The position numbers and the translations under genes are program-made. The notes beneath the pieces are model-generated. The model saw nothing but the letters and a program-made list of their open reading frames with translations, did no database searches and was not told where the DNA came from. 64,000 bases of DNA from Novosphingobium sp. Gsoil 351. GTDB lineage: Bacteria > Pseudomonadota > Alphaproteobacteria > Sphingomonadales > Sphingomonadaceae. The DNA lies in NCBI RefSeq assembly GCF_009707465.1, contig NZ_CP046120.1:434001-498000 (forward strand), written 5' to 3'. The stretch's first letter is position 1; each line of letters opens with the position of its first letter. This document shows positions 1 to 11,896 of this stretch, in pieces.

Positions 1-624
1 CGGCGGGTGGTAATCCTTGCGCCGATCCGAGTTGAACCCATGGCCCGCCTCGTAGACGAAGATCTGCGCAGTCGGGTGCTGCTTCTCGATCAGCTTCTCC
101 ACCTCCGCAAAATCGACCATCGTATCGAACTGGGCGAAGTGGCAGATCGTCGCGCAGAGCGGCGGGTCGTCGGCAAAGCGGGTGGCGATGATGCCACCGT
201 AATAGCACGACGCCGCCGCCAGATCGGGGCTGGTCTGCGCCATCCGCCAGGCGACCGAGCCGCCGAAGCAGTAGCCGACGATGAACACCGGCCCGCCACG
301 CCCCTTGAGCCAGTCGATGCAGACTTGCGTATCGCGCAGGCCCTGCTCCCAATCGTGTTCTTGCTTGGCGATCGCCACCGCGCGTTCCCAGTCGGGACCG
401 GTATACCCCAGAGCGCATCCGGGCTCGATCCGGTCGAACAGCCCCGGGCTAAGGACCTCGTAGCCCTCGCTCGCGTACTCGTCGCATAACTCGCGGATGT
501 GTTCTGTGACCCCGAAGATTTCCTGGATGAGCACCAGCCCGCCTCGCCGTTGGTCCTCGGGTACCGCGTGATAAACGGGCAACGAATGGCCGTCGTCCAT
601 GTCGATGTGGATCGTTTCGCCCAT
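1..624 (-). CDS. dienelactone hydrolase family protein (3' end outside window)
   Basis: Alpha/beta-hydrolase of the dienelactone hydrolase family, which cleaves dienelactones or similar esters in the cytoplasm. The visible 208 residues start [15 protein letters not shown] ([20 protein letters not shown]) and contain the nucleophile elbow GYCFGG, where Cys replaces the Ser of ordinary hydrolases as is typical for this family. Near the window edge the reading contains EAGHGFNSD, with the expected catalytic His. I chose ATG at 622-624, preceded by a purine-rich GAAGAG. The gene runs off the left edge, so about the last 20-30 residues are missing. It is divergent from atpH, and nothing here shows its substrate. 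Confidence 0.88.
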   Translation of the reverse strand, partial: MGETIHIDMDDGHSLPVYHAVPEDQRRGGLVLIQEIFGVTEHIRELCDEYASEGYEVLSPGLFDRIEPGCALGYTGPDWERAVAIAKQEHDWEQGLRDTQVCIDWLKGRGGPVFIVGYCFGGSVAWRMAQTSPDLAAASCYYGGIIATRFADDPPLCATICHFAQFDTMVDFAEVEKLIEKQHPTAQIFVYEAGHGFNSDRRKDYHPP

Positions 625-808
625 CTCTTCGCGACCTCCTGCTCGATACCCTGCACCCGTCCTTCGCCTATCTTGCAATGCAGCACAATGGCCGCTATGC
701 GCGCCCCCGACGACGGGCCGCAGCGCCGATTTCGGCTGCCGCATCCTGGCCCTCGACCAGCAATGGTGCCGGAAACGGGGCCAGTCTTCCGATAGGGGAA
801 TTTTGCGC

Positions 809-2895
<2,087 letters not shown>

Positions 2896-2904
2896 GGAAC
2901 CGAT

Positions 2905-3795
2905 GTGGCTTCGCTGAAGGAACTCAAAGGGCGGATCAACTCGGTCAAATCGACCCAGAAGATCACCAAGGCCAAGCAGATGGTCGCCGCCGCGAAGCTG
3001 CGCAAGGCGCAGGCCGCGGCCGAGGCCGCGCGGCCCTATGCCCAGCGTCTGGCGTCGGTGATGGCCAGCCTGGCGAGCAAGGTCGCGGGCCAGGAAGGCG
3101 CGCCCAAGCTCTTCTCGGGAACCGGCAAGGACCAGGTCCACCTGCTGGTCGTCGCCAACTCCGACAAGGGCCTCGCGGGCGCGTTCAACTCGAACATCGT
3201 CCGCGCCGCGCTGCTCAAGGCCAAAGACCTCGATGCGGCGGGCAAGACCGTGCTGTTCTACACCATCGGCCGCAAGGGCCGCGCGCCGATCCTGCGCGCC
3301 TACCCCAAGGGCGGCCTCGCCGCATTCGACACGACCACGGTGCGCGAGGCGGGCTACGCCGAGGCCGGAAAGATTTCCGAAGAGCTCGTCGCACTTTACG
3401 ATGCGGGCAAGTTCGATGTCGCCCACCTGTTCTATTCCAAGTTCAAGTCGGCGCTGCTTCAGGAGCCGACCGAGCAGCAGATCATCCCCGTCCCGCCACC
3501 CGCCGCCGGGTCGGAACCCAAGGCCACCGGCACCGCGCCCGCCGCTGTCGAGTACGAGCCGGACGAGGAAGAAATCCTCGCCGAACTGCTCCCGCGCTAC
3601 CTCAAGACCCAACTGTTCGGCGCGCTGCTTGAGAACATGGCGTCCGAACAGGGCGCCTCGATGACCGCGATGGACAACGCCACGCGCAACGCGGGCGAAC
3701 TGATCCAGAAGCTGACCATCCAGTACAATCGCAGCCGCCAGGCCGCGATCACGACCGAGCTGATCGAGATTATCGCCGGCGCCGAAGCGCTCTAA
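2905..3795 (+). CDS. atpG: F1F0 ATP synthase subunit gamma
   Basis: Central rotor shaft of F1, 296 residues. The N terminus [20 protein letters not shown] and the C-terminal helix with [19 protein letters not shown] are hallmarks of the family. The start is GTG at 2905, nine bases after the atpA stop, with AAGGA at 2894-2898. A proline/alanine-rich stretch around residues 193-210 ([15 protein letters not shown]) is a surface insertion of the type commonly seen in alphaproteobacterial gamma subunits. Confidence 0.97.
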   Translation: MASLKELKGRINSVKSTQKITKAKQMVAAAKLRKAQAAAEAARPYAQRLASVMASLASKVAGQEGAPKLFSGTGKDQVHLLVVANSDKGLAGAFNSNIVRAALLKAKDLDAAGKTVLFYTIGRKGRAPILRAYPKGGLAAFDTTTVREAGYAEAGKISEELVALYDAGKFDVAHLFYSKFKSALLQEPTEQQIIPVPPPAAGSEPKATGTAPAAVEYEPDEEEILAELLPRYLKTQLFGALLENMASEQGASMTAMDNATRNAGELIQKLTIQYNRSRQAAITTELIEIIAGAEAL

Positions 3796-5295
<1,500 letters not shown>

Positions 5296-5296
5296 G

Positions 5297-5554
5297 GTGC
5301 CCTTCACCTTCGAACTCGTCACCCCCGCCCGCCTGGTCCGTTCGGAAGAAGTGTACCAGGTCGATGTTCCCGGCTCCGAAGGCGACTTCGGCGTTCTAGA
5401 GGGCCACGCCCCGGTGATGACCACGATCCGCGACGGCGCGCTGCGGGTGTACAAGACCGCCGGCGCGGCGCCCGAAGAAGTGCGGGTCGAGGGCGGGTTC
5501 GCCGAGGTCAACGCGACCGGATTGACCGTTCTGGCCGAGCACGTCATCGACTGA
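5297..5554 (+). CDS. atpC: F1F0 ATP synthase subunit epsilon, short form
   Basis: Epsilon subunit at the foot of the rotor. Only 85 residues are encoded: the N-terminal beta-sandwich ([13 protein letters not shown] to [10 protein letters not shown]). The C-terminal pair of helices that inhibits ATP hydrolysis in most bacteria (families of about 130-140 residues) is absent. The GTG start lies two bases after the atpD stop, with GAGG at 5287-5290 inside the atpD end, indicating coupling. Short epsilon subunits of this size are, to my knowledge, normal in sphingomonads, so this is probably not a truncation. Confidence 0.93.
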   Translation: MPFTFELVTPARLVRSEEVYQVDVPGSEGDFGVLEGHAPVMTTIRDGALRVYKTAGAAPEEVRVEGGFAEVNATGLTVLAEHVID

Positions 5555-5557
5555 CCT

Positions 5558-6457
5558 TCAGTCGGTCATAGACGGCTCGGTTACTCGACCGCTCCACCAC
5601 AGCAGCAGCCCGCCCGCGATGATTACCGCGGCTCCGGCCAGCGCGATCCAATCGGGACGGTCGGCGAACAGCGCCCAACCCAGCCCCAAGGCCATCAACA
5701 TCTGGACATAGCTCATAGGCGCGACCCGCGCCACGCCGGTGCGTTCGGTGCCGAGGAAGACCAGCCAGTGCGCGGTGGTGGCGGTGCCCGCGACGATCGC
5801 GCAGCGCGCCAGGATCGACCAATCGGGTGCCCCGACGTGGTACTGCGGTAGCCCCGACCAATGCCCAACCAGCGTCGCCGCCGCAATGACTGGCAGGGCT
5901 AGCGCTGCCACTGCGAACTGCATTGCCAACGCCGACCCCGAGCCGGCGACCACTCGGTTCCCGAGCATCAGAAAGCTCATTCCCAGGGCCGACAGCAGCG
6001 GCAGCAACGCCGCCAGTCCCAGCGCGGCAAAGCTGGGACGCAGGACGATCGCCACGCCGCAGAACGCCAGCACCATCGCCGCGACACTTACCGGCCGCAG
6101 ACGCTCGCCGAGAAAGGCGGCGGCCAGCAATGCGGTCAGCATCGGGCTGGTGAAGGTAATCGAGGTCGCCTCGGCGATCGGCATCACGAATAGTGCCGAA
6201 AAGAAGGCCACTGTCGCGATGCCTACGGCGAAGCCGCGCAGCAGGTGCCAGCGCAAGCGTAGGAGGCGGAACCCGGCGCGGCCCTCGCGCCGCCATAGCA
6301 GGATCCCCAGCATCGCCGTGCCGATGGTATAGCGGGTCAGCGCTACGGCCGTCCCCGGCCAGGCACCCGCGATCGTCTTGATCGCCGCGTCGCCCACCGA
6401 AAGCAGCGAGAAGCCGCCGAGGGCGAACAGCAGTCCGTGGGAATCGTTCTGGCGCAA
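5558..6457 (-). CDS. EamA/DMT-family transporter
   Basis: Integral membrane permease of the drug/metabolite transporter superfamily, 299 residues with about ten hydrophobic segments arranged as two EamA repeats (for example GFSLLSVGDAAIKTIAGAWP in the first and VAPMSYVQMLMALGLGWALF in the second). Substrate unknown. The longest reading starts with TTG at 6457 without a clear ribosome binding site, so the start is tentative. Convergent with atpC with only three bases between the stops. Confidence 0.87.
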   Translation of the reverse strand: MRQNDSHGLLFALGGFSLLSVGDAAIKTIAGAWPGTAVALTRYTIGTAMLGILLWRREGRAGFRLLRLRWHLLRGFAVGIATVAFFSALFVMPIAEATSITFTSPMLTALLAAAFLGERLRPVSVAAMVLAFCGVAIVLRPSFAALGLAALLPLLSALGMSFLMLGNRVVAGSGSALAMQFAVAALALPVIAAATLVGHWSGLPQYHVGAPDWSILARCAIVAGTATTAHWLVFLGTERTGVARVAPMSYVQMLMALGLGWALFADRPDWIALAGAAVIIAGGLLLWWSGRVTEPSMTD

Positions 6458-6608
6458 GCGGGGCGCTTAGCCGCGACAAACCGCCAGCACCATCCCGGGA
6501 TTGCCGTTCCATCTTAGGAAATCCTCAAAGTTTCCAGATTATTCACCACGCCATACCAGCATGCGTCGGCCACCCAGGCGGGCGCGAGCGACAGAACGGG
6601 GAATACGA

Positions 6609-8141
6609 ATGAGCGCTTTCGGCCGGAAAACCGGGGCTGGCAGCATGGCCGGCGCGCGCCCTTCGTTCGGTGTGGCGCGGCCGATGCGCGGGCCCGAGTT
6701 GGCGAAAGCAGCTCCGGTTCCGGGCGGAATGGGCGGCGATCAGTTCCCGCCCCTGCCTTCGTCCGAAGCCCCTCCGCCTCCCCCGTCGGACACTTCCAAC
6801 GATCGCACCGCCGATGCGATGACCCGCCTGGCCGACCGCGCCAAGCTGGTCAACGAAGGCAATTACGAAGCCCAGGGCTTCGAAGCCTCGGTTCACAAGA
6901 TCAAGGAACAGGTGCTCCCGCGCCTGCTTGAACGCGTCGATCCTGAAGCCGCGGCTACGCTCACCAAGGACGAGCTGTCCGAGGAATTCCGCCCGATCAT
7001 CCTCGAGGTGCTGGCCGAGCTCAAGGTCACGCTCAACCGGCGCGAGCAGTTCGCGCTGGAAAAGGTGCTGATCGACGAGCTGCTCGGCTTCGGCCCGCTC
7101 GAGGAACTGCTCAGCGATCCCGACATCTCGGACATCATGGTCAACGGGCCGCAGCAGACGTACATCGAGAAGAAGGGCCGGCTCCAGCTCGCCCCGATCC
7201 AGTTCCGCGACGAAAACCACCTGTTCCAGATCGCCCAGCGGATCGTCAACCAGGTCGGCCGCCGGGTCGACCAGACCACCCCGCTGGCCGACGCCCGCCT
7301 CAAGGACGGCAGCCGCGTCAACGTCATCGTCCCGCCGCTCTCGCTGCGCGGAACCGCGATCTCGATCCGAAAATTCTCCGAAAAGCCGATCACCATCGAC
7401 ATGCTCCGCGATTTCGGTTCGATGTCCGACAAGATGGCGACCGCGCTCAAGATCGCGGGCGCGTGCCGGATGAACGTGGTCATCTCGGGCGGCACCGGTT
7501 CGGGCAAGACGACGATGCTCAACGCGCTGTCGAAGATGATCGATCCGGGCGAGCGCGTGCTGACGATCGAGGACGCCGCCGAACTTCGCCTCCAGCAGCC
7601 GCACTGGCTGCCGCTCGAAACGCGCCCGCCCAACCTCGAGGGCCAGGGCGCGATCACCATCGGCGATCTCGTCAAGAACGCGCTGCGTATGCGCCCGGAC
7701 CGGATTATCCTGGGCGAAATCCGCGGCGCCGAGTGCTTCGACCTGCTCGCCGCGATGAACACCGGCCACGACGGATCGATGTGCACCCTCCACGCCAACA
7801 GCCCGCGCGAGTGCCTCGGCCGTATGGAGAACATGATCCTGATGGGCGACATCAAGATCCCCAAGGAAGCGATCAGCCGCCAGATCGCCGAATCGGTCGA
7901 CATGATCGTTCAGGTCAAGCGCCTGCGCGACGGCAGCCGCCGCACCACCAACATCACCGAGGTGATCGGGATGGAAGGCGACGTGATCGTGACGCAGGAG
8001 CTGTTCAAGTTCGAATACCTCGACGAGAGCGAGGACGGCACGATCATCGGCGAGTTCCGCCCGAGCGGGCTGCGGCCGTACACGCTGGAGAAAGCGCGCC
8101 AGTTCGGGTTCGACCAGGCGTATCTGGAGGCGTGCCTCTAG
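6609..8141 (+). CDS. cpaF: CpaF/TadA family type IV secretion-like ATPase
   Basis: Hexameric ATPase that powers assembly of Flp/tad pili or related secretion, 510 residues. Residues 1-65 are disordered and proline-rich (EAPPPPPSD). The CpaF domain follows, with DPDISDIMVNGP, Walker A GGTGSGKTT near residue 295, Walker B RPDRIILGEIRG and the His box TLHANSPRE. The start ATG at 6609 has GGGGA at 6598-6602. In relatives the gene lies in a cpa/tad cluster; here both neighbours (a permease and a helix-turn-helix gene) are unrelated, so the rest of the machine, if present, is elsewhere. Confidence 0.95.
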   Translation: MSAFGRKTGAGSMAGARPSFGVARPMRGPELAKAAPVPGGMGGDQFPPLPSSEAPPPPPSDTSNDRTADAMTRLADRAKLVNEGNYEAQGFEASVHKIKEQVLPRLLERVDPEAAATLTKDELSEEFRPIILEVLAELKVTLNRREQFALEKVLIDELLGFGPLEELLSDPDISDIMVNGPQQTYIEKKGRLQLAPIQFRDENHLFQIAQRIVNQVGRRVDQTTPLADARLKDGSRVNVIVPPLSLRGTAISIRKFSEKPITIDMLRDFGSMSDKMATALKIAGACRMNVVISGGTGSGKTTMLNALSKMIDPGERVLTIEDAAELRLQQPHWLPLETRPPNLEGQGAITIGDLVKNALRMRPDRIILGEIRGAECFDLLAAMNTGHDGSMCTLHANSPRECLGRMENMILMGDIKIPKEAISRQIAESVDMIVQVKRLRDGSRRTTNITEVIGMEGDVIVTQELFKFEYLDESEDGTIIGEFRPSGLRPYTLEKARQFGFDQAYLEACL

Positions 8142-8643
8142 GTTTGTCGGCGCAATTCGCCGGACCCACGGCGGACGCGGAACGCTGGGCGAAACCCTGT
8201 GACCTTTCACGCTCGCACCGCGCGCTGCCCTGGCCGCGATCGAGTTGCGCCCAATACCTCAGAAGCGCGGAATTATCGGTTTTCCGCTGGTTCGCGACGT
8301 GCTTGCCGCGATAGATCATCGGCTTGAGCAGCCCCTCGATCGCACGGCGCGCATACTCTTCGGGTGTGACCTTGCGCGGCGCCTCGCCGAAGCGACCGGC
8401 GATGGCATCCCACGCCGCCGCGAAGCTCTCCGCGCCCTCGCGCCGGCGCAGACGATACGCGGTCTCGCGCGCCATCGAAACCCGCCGCGCCGCTTCGCAG
8501 ACCGAGCCGGTGATCGCCAGCGCGGCGAGGAAAGCCGCCTGCCGCCGCGCCGTCCAGCCATCCTTGCGCGAGCGGGTGGCGACGGGAACGAACGCGGGAA
8601 CTCGCGGGTGATGGGCAGGCTTGCGGGGCGAATAGCGCTTCAT
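8044..8643 (-). CDS. helix-turn-helix hypothetical protein
   Basis: A 199-residue basic protein. The middle (RRQAAFLAALAITGSVCEAA, then RRVSMARETAYRLRRR) looks like a helix-turn-helix of the type in small-terminase or replication-associated proteins, followed by AWDAIAGRF and EEYARRAIEGLLKPMIYRGK. I chose ATG at 8641-8643; longer readings add unsupported sequence. The C-terminal 33 residues overlap the 3' end of cpaF on the other strand by 98 bases and are low-complexity, so the true end may have been altered. DNA binding is inferred, and no function is known to me. Confidence 0.7.
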   Translation of the reverse strand: MKRYSPRKPAHHPRVPAFVPVATRSRKDGWTARRQAAFLAALAITGSVCEAARRVSMARETAYRLRRREGAESFAAAWDAIAGRFGEAPRKVTPEEYARRAIEGLLKPMIYRGKHVANQRKTDNSALLRYWAQLDRGQGSARCERERSQGFAQRSASAVGPANCADKPRGTPPDTPGRTRTGALSPACTAAARSGGTRR

Positions 8644-8710
8644 CCGCGAGGTTAAGCGCAACTGGGGCGATGTAGGAAAGTTGAAATGTGGCGTTCGCCA
8701 TAGCGCGCCG

Positions 8711-8747
8711 ATGTCCGCGGGTCTGCTATCGATCCCATAGCGGACAT
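8711..8747. repeat. short inverted repeat before the zinc-ribbon remnant
   Basis: Arms ATGTCCGC (8711-8718) and GCGGACAT (8740-8747) are perfect complements around a 21-base loop. It lies between two divergent genes, 41 bases before the GTG at 8788. It could be an operator or a small mobile palindrome; no T-run follows, so it is not an obvious terminator. Confidence 0.45.
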
Positions 8748-8787
8748 TTGGGGCTTTGATTATCAAGGGGAGGGAGAGGAGTTCGCA

Positions 8788-9110
8788 GTGCCCCAAAAGT
8801 GTCCTGTTTGCAGGTGCGACGTGAAACCAAACCCGCGCTACCCTCACTACGTGTGCTCCTCATGCGTGAAGCGCGCGACCGCTCCGGATGGAAGGCCTGT
8901 CGAGTTTTTTTCAGTCGGGGTCGCTTGGTCTTCTGGACGCTAGGTAAGCCGACACAGGCGAATTGTACGAGAGCGAAGAGTGCGGAATTGACTGCACTCC
9001 TTGTTTCGCGCGGGTGGGCCCACTTCGGCAGGATCGTCATCCAAGCTGTGCAGGTCCGCTTTCCACCCCAACCTCGCCGTCGCCCCGTGCTCGACACGGG
9101 GCTAGGCTGA
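8788..9110 (+). pseudogene. zinc-ribbon small protein, frameshifted remnant
   Basis: Reading from GTG at 8788 (ribosome binding site AGGGAGAGGA at 8771-8780) gives MPQKCPVCRCDVKPNPRYPH then YVCSSCVKRA, with two CxxC pairs typical of a small zinc-ribbon protein, and hits TAG at 8941. The reading then continues in a second frame as DTGELYESEECGIDCTPCFA (from 8951) and in a third frame as HFGRIVIQAV (about 9021-9050). I recall a family of roughly 85-residue bacterial proteins containing this order (CP.C, PRYP.YVC, DTGE, FGGIVIQ). The second shift is fixed by removing one base near the GGGCCC at 9016-9021; the first needs more than one change. Either a decayed gene or a site of several read errors. 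Confidence 0.6.
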
Positions 9111-9165
9111 CTTGCGGAGCCGCGGGGGGCCCAAGAAAAGCACAGCCCCGTGTCAAGCACGGGGC
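9082..9165. repeat. palindromic repeat pair (CCCCGTG...CACGGGG)
   Basis: Two copies of a 22-base unit, 9082-9103 and 9144-9165, lie in opposite orientation and differ at one base; each is itself an imperfect palindrome (CCCCGTGCTCGACACGGGG). This is an intergenic palindromic element of a type common in alphaproteobacterial genomes. It follows the decayed zinc-ribbon gene and precedes the glutathione transferase; it could act as a transcript end, but there is no T-run. The remaining bases to 9273 hold nothing I recognise. Confidence 0.7.
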
Positions 9166-9273
9166 AACGGGCTGGTTTTTGATTGGAAAGGAACCGCGAG
9201 CCTTTAGAGCTGCATTGCCAGTCCGCCGTTCGCCCGATTTCATCACTGAATCACAAGCCGAGCGAGAACGCCC

Positions 9274-9909
9274 ATGACCGCCCTCACCATCTGGACCTAC
9301 GACTGGGTGCCCGAAATGCCGCGCGGGTTCGTGCGCGACCTGCGGCTGAGGTGGGCCTGCAACGAGGCGCGGCTTTCTTACGAGATCCGCACGGTTCCGT
9401 TTGACGGGCGTGAAACCAATCACCTGGATCGGCAGCCGTTCGGGCAAGTGCCGTTCCTGACCGATGGCGCCATCGAGCTGTTCGAGAGCGGCGCCGGGCT
9501 GCTCCATCTGTCGCGCAAGTCCGACGCGCTGCTCCCGCGCGACGCGGCGGGCGAGGCGGAGACGCTGCAGTGGCTGTTCGCCGCGCTCAATTCGATCGAG
9601 ATGGTCACGCTGCCGTGGTGGTTCCTCAACATCACCGGCGGTGAAAGCGAGGCGCTGACGGGGTGGGTCGGCAAGCGGCTCGGCCAGCTCGAGCGCGTGC
9701 TGGAAAGCCGCGAATGGCTCGCCGCCGGTCGCTTCACGGTCTCCGACCTGCTGATGGCCGACATCCTGCGCGTTCCCGGTGTCCGCTCGTTCGGAGACCG
9801 CCCCGCGACCGCCGCCTATGTCGACCGCATCACCGCCCGCCCGGCGTTCCAGCAGGCCCACGCCGAGCAGATAGCGCAGTTCGCGGTGGCCGACACGGGA
9901 AGAGGCTGA
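9274..9909 (+). CDS. glutathione S-transferase family protein
   Basis: 211 residues: an N-terminal thioredoxin-like domain (residues about 1-78, with the cis-Pro segment GQVPFLTDG and the glutathione-contacting ELFESGAGLLHL) and an all-helical C-terminal domain containing GRFTVSDLLMADILR. Cytosolic; substrate unknown. The start ATG follows GAGCGAGAA. The first helix lacks an obvious Cys or Ser catalytic residue in the usual place, so activity is uncertain. Monocistronic, between two repeat elements. Confidence 0.9.
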   Translation: MTALTIWTYDWVPEMPRGFVRDLRLRWACNEARLSYEIRTVPFDGRETNHLDRQPFGQVPFLTDGAIELFESGAGLLHLSRKSDALLPRDAAGEAETLQWLFAALNSIEMVTLPWWFLNITGGESEALTGWVGKRLGQLERVLESREWLAAGRFTVSDLLMADILRVPGVRSFGDRPATAAYVDRITARPAFQQAHAEQIAQFAVADTGRG

Positions 9910-9946
9910 GCGGCAGTTCGGTTTCTCCTTGGACCGGGAAGCCGAT

Positions 9947-10058
9947 CCTCCCCTGCAGGGGAGGTGTCGCCACGAAGCGGTGACGGAGGGGTGACAACGC
10001 CGGCGTCGATACCCCTCCGTCAGCCCAAGAGGGCTGCCACCTCCCCTTGCAGGGGAGG
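9947..10058. repeat. dispersed repeat with CCTCCCCTGCAGGGGAGG ends
   Basis: A 112-base element bounded by palindromes at 9947-9964 and 10040-10058, with an interior complementary pair (GGAGGGGTG near 9986 and CCCCTCCGTC near 10013). Nearly the same element recurs at 28909-29021, and a shorter relative lies at 21893-21952. It separates the rightward glutathione transferase from the leftward acetyltransferase and could fold into a terminator-like hairpin. Confidence 0.8.
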
Positions 10059-10069
10059 AGCTTTCTCCG

Positions 10070-10663
10070 TCACAGATACTTCGCCAGCACCGCAAACACG
10101 TCCTTCAGGCCCGGCATGCTCTCCTCGGATCGCAGCTTGGCGAGCGCGCCGTCCACATCGAGCAGATACTCGGTAACGCTGTACTCCGCCTGACAGCGCT
10201 CCGCCCCCAGCCATGTCACGAGGCGCCGCGCGGCGCGGTTTTCGGACAGGATCTGGACGTTGAGCGTCTCGATATGTTCCAGGCGGCAGTTCACCAGCAG
10301 CACCGCGATCAGCATTCGCGCCAGGCCGAGCCCGTGGAACGCATCGACGATCGCGACCGAGAACTCCGCCGATTCGCTGTCGTCCTCGTCTCGCACCGCG
10401 TGGACCGCGCCGATCGCCGGCTGATCGCGGCTGTCGCTATGGATCGCGCCCCAGGCGATGTGGCGGTGGCCGTCGGCGTCGATCAGCCGCTCGATCACTG
10501 CCTTCGACGGCATGCGCTGCGGGGAGAAGAACCGCAGATAGCGCGATTCGTTGGACAACTGCTCGATCCCCTGCCGCATCCGCAATTCGTCGGTCGGGCG
10601 GATCGAGCGGAGGCAGACTTTGGTGCCGTCCTCGAGAGCCGTATGAATGATCTCGTCGATCAT
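10070..10663 (-). CDS. GNAT family N-acetyltransferase
   Basis: 197-residue acetyltransferase. The N-terminal part (DGTKVCLRSIRPTDELRMRQ, then LSNESRYLRFFSPQ) and the acetyl-CoA-binding region (FSVAIVDAFHGLGLARMLI) match the stand-alone GNAT domains related to protein lysine acetyltransferases. The usual Q/RxxGxG loop is degenerate (FHGLGLA). Start ATG at 10661-10663; upstream in-frame codons add a low-complexity stretch. Substrate unknown. Confidence 0.82.
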   Translation of the reverse strand: MIDEIIHTALEDGTKVCLRSIRPTDELRMRQGIEQLSNESRYLRFFSPQRMPSKAVIERLIDADGHRHIAWGAIHSDSRDQPAIGAVHAVRDEDDSESAEFSVAIVDAFHGLGLARMLIAVLLVNCRLEHIETLNVQILSENRAARRLVTWLGAERCQAEYSVTEYLLDVDGALAKLRSEESMPGLKDVFAVLAKYL

Positions 10664-10701
10664 CCGATGCGGCCTACGCCCGTCATGACCGCCCGGCTCG
10701 C

Positions 10702-10908
10702 TCACCCTGCCACCCAGTCCTTCGCCGCCAGCCCCAGCGCCACGCAGGCAACCATCAAAGCGACGAAGAACATCGGGGTCCACGGCATCCACCCGACCGC
10801 GTCGAGATTGCGGCGGCGGACCCGGCGGCGATCACCCCACCAGGCCAGCGCGGCGAGCGTCGCGGCGGCGATCCCGATCGCGCGCATAGTCGAAAAATCG
10901 CTGAGCAT
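10702..10908 (-). CDS. small two-helix membrane protein, unknown
   Basis: 68 residues: a first hydrophobic segment (MRAIGIAAATLAALAWWG), a basic loop GDRRRVRRRN, then a second segment (MFFVALMVACVALGLAAKDW). The loop charge predicts a cytoplasmic hairpin. I start at ATG 10906-10908, with ATG 10885-10887 as alternative. It lies 38 bases upstream of the acetyltransferase on the same strand. No family recognised; support is composition and membrane topology only. Confidence 0.5.
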   Translation of the reverse strand: MLSDFSTMRAIGIAAATLAALAWWGDRRRVRRRNLDAVGWMPWTPMFFVALMVACVALGLAAKDWVAG

Positions 10909-10996
10909 CGCGGGGGCGCTAGCACCGCGCGTGGCGTGGCGAAACCATCGACGGACGCGCTTGCCAGGGGGGCGGGTGGCGTTAGGAGCGATCGCG

Positions 10997-11896
10997 ATGA
11001 CTGCTCCGGCGCACCGCCCCATCCTCGCGATCGCCCTCCGGCTGGCGGCGGCGGCGCTGATCGCGGCGATGCTGACGCTGGTCAAGCTGGCCGGCGAGGC
11101 GGGGGTGGCGCTGCCCGAAATCCTGTTCTGGCGGCAGTGCCTGTCGATCCCGCTGCTGCTCGGCTGGATGCGGTTGACCGGCAACACCGGCCTGCTGCGC
11201 ACGCAGCGCCTGTGGATCCACGGCCGCAGGGCGATGTTGGGGCTGACCAGCATGAGCCTGTTCCTGGGGGCGGCGCTGTTCATGCCGCTGGCCGAGCTGA
11301 CCACGCTCACCTTCGCCGGGCCGCTTTTCGCGGTGGCGCTATCGGCGCTGCTGCTCAAGGAAGCGGTCGGGCCGTGGCGCTGGGGCGCGGTCGCGCTGGG
11401 TTTCGCCGGGGTGGGAATCGTCGCGCAACCCTCGGGCGAGGCCCTACCCGCGCTTGGCGTGGCGATGGGCAGCTTGGCGGCGATGCTCAATGGGCTGATC
11501 TCGGTCCAGGTTCGCGATCTCGGGCGGACCGAGCACCCGCTGACCTCGGTGTTCATGTTCAGCGCGTTCTCGATGATCCCGCTCGCCCTGCTGCTGCCGT
11601 TCTTCGCCGCGCCGCACACCCCACCGACTTATGCGCTGCTGATCGGCACCGGGATCACCGGAATGCTCGCCCAGATCGGGCTGACCTCGGCGCTGCGGTT
11701 CGGCACCGTGGCGACCGTTACGGTAATGGACTATTCGGGCCTGATCTGGTCGACGCTGGCGGGGTGGCTGGTGTGGAACCACCTGCCTCCGCTGACCACC
11801 TGGATCGGCGCCCCGCTGATCATCGCGGCGGGGCTGATCGTGGTCTGGCGCGAACATCGCCTCGCCATCGACCGCGCCAAGGAGATCGCCGCGTGA
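10997..11896 (+). CDS. EamA/DMT-family transporter
   Basis: 299-residue permease with about ten transmembrane segments in two EamA repeats (ALIAAMLTLVKLAGEAGVAL; TYALLIGTGITGMLAQIGLT). It is a different subfamily member from the permease at 5558-6457. Start ATG at 10997 has AGGAG at 10983-10987; longer readings run antisense through the neighbouring genes. The TGA stop overlaps the GTG start of the next glutathione transferase gene, so the two are co-translated. Substrate unknown. Confidence 0.88.
   Translation: MTAPAHRPILAIALRLAAAALIAAMLTLVKLAGEAGVALPEILFWRQCLSIPLLLGWMRLTGNTGLLRTQRLWIHGRRAMLGLTSMSLFLGAALFMPLAELTTLTFAGPLFAVALSALLLKEAVGPWRWGAVALGFAGVGIVAQPSGEALPALGVAMGSLAAMLNGLISVQVRDLGRTEHPLTSVFMFSAFSMIPLALLLPFFAAPHTPPTYALLIGTGITGMLAQIGLTSALRFGTVATVTVMDYSGLIWSTLAGWLVWNHLPPLTTWIGAPLIIAAGLIVVWREHRLAIDRAKEIAA

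Noticed and set aside
6543..8210. A 555-codon minus-strand frame over cpaF
   Set aside because: Mirror of the cpaF codons with no recognisable domain.
10274..10996. An N-terminal extension of about 240 residues for the EamA permease at 10997
   Set aside because: The extension is antisense to the acetyltransferase and small membrane protein genes; the ATG at 10997 has its own ribosome binding site.
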